Origin: Dolosigranulum savutiense
GTDB lineage: Bacteria; Bacillota; Bacilli; Lactobacillales; Carnobacteriaceae_A
Reading direction: 5' to 3'
Assembly: GCF_039830095.1 (NCBI RefSeq)
Contig: NZ_CP142435.1
Location: 1,178,001 to 1,242,000, forward strand
Length of the DNA stretch: 64,000 nt
Shown here: positions 53,747-60,530 of the stretch, in pieces
Numbering within the stretch: position 1 is the first letter of the stretch
Layout of the letters: every line of letters begins with the position of its first letter
The notes under the pieces: model-generated
Told to the model about the DNA's origin: nothing
Seen by the model: the letters and a program-made list of their open reading frames with translations, nothing else
Database searches by the model: none
Program-made: the position numbers and the translations under genes

Positions 53747-54790
53747 ATGAGTATGCGAGCAGCAAGATGGTACGATAAAAAAGATATTCGTGTCGAAGAT
53801 GTTGAGGTGCCAACACCAGGTAAGAATGAGGTTAAGGTAAAAGTTGATTTCTGTGGGATTTGTGGAAGTGACTTACATGAGTACGCAGATGGTCCAATTT
53901 TTATTCCAGGTAAAGAACCGCATCCTGTTTCTGGGGTGAAAGCACCACTTACAATGGGACATGAATTTGCGGGAGAAGTAGTTGAAGTGGGCGAAGGTGT
54001 GACGTCGCATAAGGTTGGAGATAAAGTAACGATCGAGCCAATTATTGCAGAAGGTGGTCTCGTTGGGAAATACAACTTGTCACCTAATGTAAACTTTGTT
54101 GGGTTGGCGAAAGATGGTGGATTTGCTGAATATACGGTAGTGGATGCAGAGCAAGCACACATTTTACCAGACGGCATCGATACAGAGCAAGGTGCATTAG
54201 CAGAACCAGCAGCGGTTGCGTTGTATGCTGTTCGTCAAAGTAAATTGCGTGCCGGCGATACGGCAGCAGTCTTCGGAACAGGCCCAATTGGATTATTGGT
54301 GATCGAATCGTTGAAAGCTGCGGGGGCAACTGATATTTATGCGGTCGAATTATCTGAAGAGCGTCGTCAGCGGGCTAAGAGCTTAGGTGCAATTCCGGTG
54401 AATCCAGAAGAAGTAGGCGATGTTGTTGAGTTTATTAACGAACAAACTGATGGTGGTGTGCATGTATCCTTCGAAGTTACGGGGGTGCCGGTTGTCTTAG
54501 AACAAGCACTGGATGCCGTACAGAATGATGGCCAATGTGTGGTTGTCAGCATTTGGGAAGAAAAAGCAGAATTCCACCCGAACCAACTTGTTATTAATGA
54601 GAAGTCAATGATTGGAACAATTGGGTACCGTCATACATTCCCACAAGTTTTGAGATTAATGGAGCAAGGTTACTTCAAGAAAGAAGATTATATCACAAGT
54701 AATATTTCTGTAGAAGATATTGTTGAAAAAGGTTTCGAGCGCTTAATGGATAGTAAGAGCGAAGTAAAAATTATGGTGTCTCCAAACTAA
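53747..54790 (+). CDS. Zinc-type 2,3-butanediol dehydrogenase
   Basis: 347-residue medium-chain dehydrogenase interconverting acetoin and 2,3-butanediol with NAD(H). Catalytic zinc ligands are Cys39 (CGICGSD) and His72/Glu73 (MGHEFAG); the dinucleotide fold has FGTGPIGLL. The four cysteines that usually bind structural zinc near residues 100-111 are replaced by IIAEGGLVGKYNLS. NFVGLAKDGGFAEY and the rest follow the butanediol group rather than sorbitol or alcohol dehydrogenases. AAAGGTG nine bases before ATG 53747 decides the start. Confidence 0.9.
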   Translation: MSMRAARWYDKKDIRVEDVEVPTPGKNEVKVKVDFCGICGSDLHEYADGPIFIPGKEPHPVSGVKAPLTMGHEFAGEVVEVGEGVTSHKVGDKVTIEPIIAEGGLVGKYNLSPNVNFVGLAKDGGFAEYTVVDAEQAHILPDGIDTEQGALAEPAAVALYAVRQSKLRAGDTAAVFGTGPIGLLVIESLKAAGATDIYAVELSEERRQRAKSLGAIPVNPEEVGDVVEFINEQTDGGVHVSFEVTGVPVVLEQALDAVQNDGQCVVVSIWEEKAEFHPNQLVINEKSMIGTIGYRHTFPQVLRLMEQGYFKKEDYITSNISVEDIVEKGFERLMDSKSEVKIMVSPN

Positions 54791-54823
54791 CAGATGAATT
54801 GAAATAGTGTTAAGAATTTATGG

Positions 54824-54855
54824 GCACTCCTCGTTTTGGCGGGGAGTGTTTTGTT
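54824..54855 (+). terminator. Terminator of the butanediol dehydrogenase gene
   Basis: CACTCCTCG (54825-54833) pairs with CGGGGAGTG (54840-54848), followed by TTTTGTT. Confidence 0.8.
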
Positions 54856-54940
54856 AGCGGGGACTTTTTTAGAAGTGGTGCCTTATGTGGTAGTTAGGTC
54901 TCATTATTGATATACTGTAAGAGAATGAGGAGGGATGGCG

Positions 54941-55774
54941 ATGTTTAAGTTAGATAGTCAGAAGATAGTTGAGGCGTTAAGTATTTATTTGGACAGTCAT
55001 GAATTAACTATTGAAGCGTTGGCGATAGAGTCAGGCGTCCCTGTTGAGCGCTTGCGAATGTATCAAGCGGGTGAGTGGGCAAATGTGCGTGAGACAGTAT
55101 TGGACTTGATGTTAGTGTTTGATCAAGAGTGGCAGCCGATGTCGGTGTTGACGGCGACATTGGATTTGGCAACCATTAATCAGGAAGCCTTAACAGACGC
55201 ACGTAATCAATTGTCAACTGAGCTAGCGGAGGCGAAGACAATCAAGATAGAGCTTCCACTGGGGGCGGTTGATGCGCAGACGGATGAGGAGACGTTGCGA
55301 TCGGTTATGGTTGAGCTGCCCAAGATAACCGAGATTATTCCTAACATAACGGCACAAGTTGAACAGGAATGTTTGAGCTTTCATCAAGAGCGTCAGCAAC
55401 AATTGACGATATTTGAATTATTGGCGTTAGATATTGAAACCATGAAAGCTCAGTGCAAAAAATTAAATTATAGTTACTTAATGCGTCAGTATATTATGGA
55501 GTCTAATGCGAAGGCTGGTAATTTCTTGCAGCAGTTGAATCAGATGGCTGAGCAGTATCGAGAAGTTCATAGTACGATGGTGGAGCAAGTGATGAAGGGA
55601 ATTTTTGCTTATTCGTTTGCGAATAATATTGAAGTCGAGGTGGATCATGAGCCACGGACGGAACGCTTTGCTCAGATGGTTGAACGCTTCGGTCAAACAT
55701 TTTTAGACCATTTAACGGTAATGTTAGACTTCGCAGTGGAAGCCCAAATTATTACGCATTATCAACTAAAATAA
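54941..55774 (+). CDS. Unknown protein with N-terminal HTH-like segment
   Basis: 277-residue soluble protein. Residues 10-55 (LTIEALAIESGVPVERLRMYQAGEW) look like a helix-turn-helix of the XRE type; the rest is mostly helical, with a Gln/Glu-rich region around 130-215 (QEERQQQLTIFELLALDIETM) and an acidic VEVDHEPRTERF near the end. I recognise no family for the C-terminal part. AGGAGG seven bases before ATG 54941 decides the start. Single gene; the terminator downstream belongs mainly to the convergent esterase. Confidence 0.7.
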   Translation: MFKLDSQKIVEALSIYLDSHELTIEALAIESGVPVERLRMYQAGEWANVRETVLDLMLVFDQEWQPMSVLTATLDLATINQEALTDARNQLSTELAEAKTIKIELPLGAVDAQTDEETLRSVMVELPKITEIIPNITAQVEQECLSFHQERQQQLTIFELLALDIETMKAQCKKLNYSYLMRQYIMESNAKAGNFLQQLNQMAEQYREVHSTMVEQVMKGIFAYSFANNIEVEVDHEPRTERFAQMVERFGQTFLDHLTVMLDFAVEAQIITHYQLK

Positions 55775-55783
55775 ATAGATAAA

Positions 55784-55816
55784 AACAACCACTTCACCTA
55801 GATGAAGTGGTTGTTT
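55784..55816 (-). terminator. Terminator of the esterase/ATP-grasp operon
   Basis: AACAACCACTTCA (55784-55796) pairs perfectly with TGAAGTGGTTGTT (55803-55815). On the minus strand GTTTTTATC follows; on the plus strand the T tract is poor. Confidence 0.85.
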
Positions 55817-55819
55817 GAG

Positions 55820-56557
55820 TTATGAGTAGAGGCTATTTAAGAAGTAAGGCATTTGCTGACGCCACCAGACCCAGTCATGTGCGACATCTTCGCCCCATTC
55901 ATCGAACCAAGCGGGGATTTGTTTTTGGTGGAAGGCGTCCTTCAATGAATGATAGGAGGGGAGGCCATCTTGCTCCCAAGCCCCCAGTCCAGTACAGACA
56001 ATTATATCATTTTGACGATATAAGTTTAAGAACCATTCATCATGCTGATGCCAAATATAATCGCTCGGTGAATGATGATAAATTAATTCATCATCATATT
56101 CTCCAACAAAAAAGCGAGCATCGTAAACACCACTTAGGGCAATAACTTGGCTGAACACATCCGGATGTTTTAAGGCAAAGTTTAGTGCATGATAGGCGCC
56201 CATACTGCAACCAGTTGCTAGCATGCCACCAAAGCGGTCCGTTTTGTGTTTAATAAAGGGAATCGCCTCATGAATAACGTAGCGTTCATAGGCTAGATGG
56301 GCTAGGGCACGGTCATGGGGATGTTTCCCTTCGCATAACCAACTTTCATCATCGATTGTTGATAAAGTGAAGAACTGTACTTTTCCTGCATCGATAAAGG
56401 AACGACAAGCTTCTATCATACCAAAATCAGCGTATTCCGCGTGTGATCCTCCCGAAGAAGGAAAGACAACAACTGGGGTTCCGCTGTGACCGTAGCGATT
56501 GATCGCCATTTCTCTACCTAGTTCACCACTATAATGACTTAAAAATTCTACATGCAT
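55820..56557 (-). CDS. Alpha/beta-hydrolase esterase, partner of the ATP-grasp enzyme
   Basis: 245-residue cytosolic hydrolase. The nucleophile is Ser118 in TGCSMGAYHALNF; PVVVFPSSGGSHAEY near residue 30 forms the oxyanion region; the His is probably in GEDVAHDWVWW near 228. The start lies two bases after the stop of the ATP-grasp gene, so the pair is translationally coupled. A second, different esterase lies upstream at 57873. Substrate unknown. Confidence 0.88.
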   Translation of the reverse strand: MHVEFLSHYSGELGREMAINRYGHSGTPVVVFPSSGGSHAEYADFGMIEACRSFIDAGKVQFFTLSTIDDESWLCEGKHPHDRALAHLAYERYVIHEAIPFIKHKTDRFGGMLATGCSMGAYHALNFALKHPDVFSQVIALSGVYDARFFVGEYDDELIYHHSPSDYIWHQHDEWFLNLYRQNDIIVCTGLGAWEQDGLPSYHSLKDAFHQKQIPAWFDEWGEDVAHDWVWWRQQMPYFLNSLYS

Positions 56558-56559
56558 CT

Positions 56560-57744
56560 TTATGCCTCCTTATGTTCTACGCGTTTATGGATAAAAGCCG
56601 TCATTTCATCTGCTTCAGTGCGACTATCGCTGAGTATCACGTACACTTCGTCTCCCATGATATCGGAAAAAATAGCTGGTAAGCGTTCATGCATCTTAAT
56701 AGCTTCCCCGTATTGAGCCCCAATTTCTTCATCTGAGTGGACATACTGGATGGTATCACGACGGGAAATACTGGCTGCATAACGCCCGGTGAATGTTGGG
56801 GGATCGGTGAGCTGTCCTGTAACAATTTTAGCGTAAATATCGTATAAATCGGCACTAATCGCATAATTGTATAAGTCAATGGAGTGTCCGCCGGCTGAGC
56901 GATTATTATACTCCAAAGCAACATATTCACCATCAGACTTCCGGAATAGTTCAATATGAAAGAATCGCTCGCGCATCCCGAAAGCTTTGATAATAGCTTG
57001 TCCGTATTGACGCAACTGACTATCCATTTCACTCTCAACGGTATAAGCATAATCAGCCTTGCCTTGAATATGGTCTAATGTCGGTGTATTGTAATAAAAA
57101 GTTGTTTCATAAATAAGCTGACCATCCGATCCAATTAAGCCATCATAGGTGCATAACTCCGCATCAGAAACAAAAGGTTCGAGGAAATAAGGCACCTCTT
57201 GTTTCCATTCATGTTTGAATTGAGCTACGTCGTCTAAATGTTCTAACTTATACGTTTCACTCGTGCCAACACCATGATCCGGCTTGGCAATGAGGGGCAA
57301 ACCGCCCAGTGTTTTTATTGCTTTATCGAGTGATTGTAAATCCGTGACCAGTTCACCCGGGACGACAGGGACACCCGCTTTTTTGAATAATTTTTTCATC
57401 TTGGACTTGTACATGGTCTTCGTGAGATCAGCTGGTTTCACACCGGGGACATTAAATTGTTCACGAAGAGTCGCATCTAGAACGAGCCAATGTTCATTAT
57501 TAGACTCGATGCGATCAATTGGGCCATGTTTATAAATTAAGAAAGCCACTGCTCGCGTGACTTCAGCGGTATCTTCTAAGTTATTCACCTTAAAGTATTC
57601 AGTGAGTTGCTGTTTAAGGGTATCAGTCAATTCGTCATAAGGCATATCACCTACACCGAGGACAGTTACCCCGTGATTTTTCAAAGCTCGGGCTACTTTT
57701 TCTAAGTGAGCTGGGAAGTAGGGGGATGTGAGTAAGACATTCAT
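56560..57744 (-). CDS. ATP-grasp carboxylate-amine ligase-like protein
   Basis: 394-residue ATP-grasp protein. The pre-ATP-grasp region NVLLTSPYFPAHLEKVARAL leads to the ATP domain with PLIAKPDHGVGTSET, PYFLEPFVSDAE and the metal site ALEYNNRSAGG. Such enzymes join a carboxylate to an amine or thiol through an acyl phosphate. No exact subfamily is recognised. GAGGTG precedes ATG 57744. It is the first gene of a two-gene unit with its own promoter and is flanked on both sides by esterases, so the ligase product may be esterified or hydrolysed by them. Confidence 0.88.
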   Translation of the reverse strand: MNVLLTSPYFPAHLEKVARALKNHGVTVLGVGDMPYDELTDTLKQQLTEYFKVNNLEDTAEVTRAVAFLIYKHGPIDRIESNNEHWLVLDATLREQFNVPGVKPADLTKTMYKSKMKKLFKKAGVPVVPGELVTDLQSLDKAIKTLGGLPLIAKPDHGVGTSETYKLEHLDDVAQFKHEWKQEVPYFLEPFVSDAELCTYDGLIGSDGQLIYETTFYYNTPTLDHIQGKADYAYTVESEMDSQLRQYGQAIIKAFGMRERFFHIELFRKSDGEYVALEYNNRSAGGHSIDLYNYAISADLYDIYAKIVTGQLTDPPTFTGRYAASISRRDTIQYVHSDEEIGAQYGEAIKMHERLPAIFSDIMGDEVYVILSDSRTEADEMTAFIHKRVEHKEA

Positions 57745-57776
57745 GTTTAACACCTCTTTATTATTAAATTGATATT

Positions 57777-57805
57777 AGAATAACACATTTGTTTTGTGAA
57801 AACAA
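57777..57805 (-). promoter_or_regulatory. Promoter of the ATP-grasp/esterase pair
   Basis: On the minus strand, TTGTTT (57805-57800) and TATTCT (57782-57777) are 17 bases apart, 33 bp before the start codon. Confidence 0.65.
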
Positions 57806-57872
57806 TCTAAAAATGGTTAAAAGATAGATCATTTTTAAAAAAGAAGTGATGAAATATGTTGGCTACGAGGAA

Positions 57873-58706
57873 TTACCACATCTCACTTAAGAAGCGTAAG
57901 CAATTCGGCAGATGCTTGGACCATTCACTTTCACTATGGATACCGTCTGCCGCGATGACAAATTGAATAGCGTCTAGTGCGACTCCGGCCCGAAGTAACT
58001 GCTGATAATAGAGCAAACTTTCATCAATATAGGCTTGCCGCATATTGCCGTACATTAATTTACGATCGGTGGCATCTCCTTCATGGGTTCCCACTTGGAT
58101 GAAGATTCGCTGCGGCTGTTCAATGCGGTTACGTGAAATATAGCGATCAAAGTCATCGCGAGTTAACCAGTTAGCACTAGAGAACACACCCAATTGACCA
58201 ATTTGGTTCTGATAAGCTACTCCCGTAAATTGTGTAATGTTTGCGCCTAAAGAGCTCCCTATCATGGCTGTATGGGCACGGTCTTTCTTCGTTCGATAGG
58301 TGCTATCGATAAAAGGTTTGACCACTTCCATTACAAAAGCGGCAAATTCAGCTCCATGTCCGCCAAGTACCATACCCGGTGGCAATTGCGTTTGTTTAAA
58401 TTTCCATGGAGAATATTCATGCATCCGATCTTCTTCACCATTGTCAATGCCAACTACAATCATTGGCGGCAAGTCTGGATTTTTCTTGAGCGCATGAATA
58501 GTTTTCCATGAATGACCGGAAAAAGCTTCACTACTATGGAACACATTTTGGCCATCATGCATATAGACCACTGGATAAGCTTGGTCGGACGATGCATAAT
58601 CTCGTGGGAGTAAGACGCGTATGCGACGGGATTCATGACGATGAGGCATCATTAAGTCATGACTCTTCAATTCTAAGTAAAAATAGGCTTTATTATGTCG
58701 TTTCAT
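57873..58706 (-). CDS. Enterochelin-esterase-like alpha/beta hydrolase
   Basis: 277-residue hydrolase of the putative-esterase family. VVYMHDGQNVF (about 47-57) and the nucleophile Ser152 in MIGSSLGANITQF are clear, and ADGIHSESEWSKHL near the C-terminus holds the catalytic His. AAAGGGTG precedes ATG 58706; a longer frame lacks a site. It is on the same strand as the ATP-grasp/esterase pair, 128 bp upstream, and has no obvious terminator between. Confidence 0.88.
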   Translation of the reverse strand: MKRHNKAYFYLELKSHDLMMPHRHESRRIRVLLPRDYASSDQAYPVVYMHDGQNVFHSSEAFSGHSWKTIHALKKNPDLPPMIVVGIDNGEEDRMHEYSPWKFKQTQLPPGMVLGGHGAEFAAFVMEVVKPFIDSTYRTKKDRAHTAMIGSSLGANITQFTGVAYQNQIGQLGVFSSANWLTRDDFDRYISRNRIEQPQRIFIQVGTHEGDATDRKLMYGNMRQAYIDESLLYYQQLLRAGVALDAIQFVIAADGIHSESEWSKHLPNCLRFLSEMW

Positions 58707-58869
58707 TCTAATCACCCTTTCTGTCTCTTCTATCATACACCAAGATGTTCTGATTGACTATTAGAAACTGGAAAATATCTCGTTCTAGAGAGAGGAAGGC
58801 ATCTTGATTTTTATGATGGAATAGGCGATAATGGAGAAAATACGTCTAAATTATGAAAGGAATGTGACG

Positions 58870-60168
58870 ATGAAAGATATGAAGCAATCCAGACGTGCGA
58901 GGCGATCTAAGCGTTCCCCGTGGTGGGCTATTATAGTGGCTTTATTAGTCTTAGGGGCGGTAGCCTGGACCTTATTTAGCTGGCAACCGTGGCAATTGGG
59001 CAAAGTGGCGATCGATAAAGAAGTATCAGAAGAAACAGCGACAGAATCAGTTCATTCAGATAATCAAGTAGCAGAGAATGAAGCGACAGTTGAACCGTAT
59101 ACCATTCGATTAAGCTTTGTTGGTGATTTATTAATGCATATTGGCTTGAACGATACAGCTCACAATCCAGAAGAGGGGACATATGATTACTCACCGATGC
59201 TTGAATATGTAGCGCCTCATATTAAACCATCTGATGTAGCGTTCGCTAATTTAGAAACGACTTTTTCAGGAGAGGAACGCGGCTATGGAGGTTATCCGCT
59301 CTTTAATACGCCGGATGCTTTTTTGGATGCTATTGTAGAGACTGGTTTTGATTTATTAAATACAACGAATAATCACTCTTTTGATGGACAGGTTGAAGGA
59401 TTGATTCGTACGACTGAATTAGTCGCATCAACTGACGGAATTGACCCGATTGGAACGTATGCTGATACGCCAGACTCGCGTGTGTATTATCGCGAGGTAG
59501 AAGATACCACGATTGCTTTCTTAACCTATGCGGAAATGTTCAATGGTATGGTAGATCCGGTAGAAGATCGCGAGTTGTTATTGCAGCATGCTAATTTTAT
59601 CGATGAGGAGCTTATTTTAGAAGATATTGAGGAAGCTAAAAAGCAAGGCGTAGATTTCATTGTAGCCAATATGCATTGGGGAACGGAGTATCAGACTGAG
59701 CCTAATGACTTCCAACGCCAATATACCGAATTGCTCGTTGAAAATGGTGTTGATTTAGTAATCGGTGGCCATCCGCATGTGATTCAGCCGGCTGAAGTTG
59801 TAGAACATGGTGGGAATAAAGCCTTTGTGATTTATTCATTAGGGAATTTTCTCTCCAATCAACGGATTGAGACATTAGGAGCAGAGATGGCAGCAACTGA
59901 AGATGGCGTTATCTTACATCTGGATATTGAAGTAGCTGGGGATAAGATAACCTTGAGTGATGTGGAATTCGAGCCAACTTGGGTGTATCGTGAAGGTGGT
60001 CCAATCTATGATTACCATGTACTGCCGATTGAAGATTTCTTAGAAAACCCGCGCTTTGCCGAACATTATCTGGATCGTCTAGAAGCATCCAAAGCACGAA
60101 CAGAAGAAGTATTGGGGATGTATGGCATCTTCGAGGAAACATTTAATTTCGAGCTAGGATTCAACTAA
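58870..60168 (+). CDS. CapA-family membrane-anchored metallophosphatase-like protein
   Basis: 432-residue protein. A basic N-terminus (RRARRSKRSPWW) and one transmembrane helix (about 20-38) place the remainder outside the cell. The PGA_cap/CapA domain shows SFVGDLLMHIG, NLETTFSG, NTTNNHSFDG, NMHWGTEY and VIGGHPHVIQP, including the metal-binding Asp, Asn and His residues. CapA belongs to polyglutamate capsule synthesis, but no capB, capC or capE is nearby, so another envelope role is likely. AAAGGA precedes ATG 58870. Confidence 0.9.
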   Translation: MKDMKQSRRARRSKRSPWWAIIVALLVLGAVAWTLFSWQPWQLGKVAIDKEVSEETATESVHSDNQVAENEATVEPYTIRLSFVGDLLMHIGLNDTAHNPEEGTYDYSPMLEYVAPHIKPSDVAFANLETTFSGEERGYGGYPLFNTPDAFLDAIVETGFDLLNTTNNHSFDGQVEGLIRTTELVASTDGIDPIGTYADTPDSRVYYREVEDTTIAFLTYAEMFNGMVDPVEDRELLLQHANFIDEELILEDIEEAKKQGVDFIVANMHWGTEYQTEPNDFQRQYTELLVENGVDLVIGGHPHVIQPAEVVEHGGNKAFVIYSLGNFLSNQRIETLGAEMAATEDGVILHLDIEVAGDKITLSDVEFEPTWVYREGGPIYDYHVLPIEDFLENPRFAEHYLDRLEASKARTEEVLGMYGIFEETFNFELGFN

Positions 60169-60190
60169 AAAGTAACCAATCACTATTATG

Positions 60191-60215
60191 AAGCATCCTT
60201 TAATGGGTGCTTTAT
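60191..60215 (+). terminator. Terminator of the capA-like gene
   Basis: AAGCATCC (60191-60198) pairs with GGGTGCTT, including a G-U, followed by TATTTAT. Confidence 0.65.
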
Positions 60216-60410
60216 TTATGTAGAATTAAATCACTTAAAACAAAATAGGGCTGTAAAATAAAAAGAAAAGTATTACAATTTAAGTTATGCAACAAGTAGA
60301 AAAAAACTCTTTCAGATATTATTAAAAATATATCGCTTGATAAATAGCTCAGTGACAAGGGTTGAGGATGTATCGACCGATGTATTTAAATAATACTGAA
60401 CCGTTAATAA

Positions 60411-60481
60411 CATTACGTTTCTGTTACAGATATAACAATTGCTCAAAAGGGGTTCTCTTTTACGGATAAACTCGATATAAT
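60411..60481 (+). promoter_or_regulatory. Promoter and possible WalR box of the wall hydrolase
   Basis: TATAAT (60476-60481) with a weak -35 TTCTCT 17 bases upstream. CATTAC (60411-60416), five bases, TGTTAC (60422-60427) resembles the WalR direct repeat TGTWAH-N5-TGTWAH; the second half is perfect, the first has two mismatches. The rest of the 362-bp gap before the hydrolase gene is AT-rich and shows no gene or riboswitch. Confidence 0.5.
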
Positions 60482-60530
60482 GAATGGGAATTGAGCGATA
60501 ACCCAAATCCAGGAAGGAATTTATCTAACT

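Noticed and set aside
33261-60475. Similar CTCTTTTTACGGAT strings near 33270 and 60455
   Set aside because: One lies inside the kinase coding end and the other near a promoter; the short match has no shared context and is probably chance.
60169-60530. c-di-AMP (ydaO) riboswitch before the wall hydrolase
   Set aside because: Such elements often precede these genes, but the conserved aptamer blocks are not seen in this AT-rich gap.
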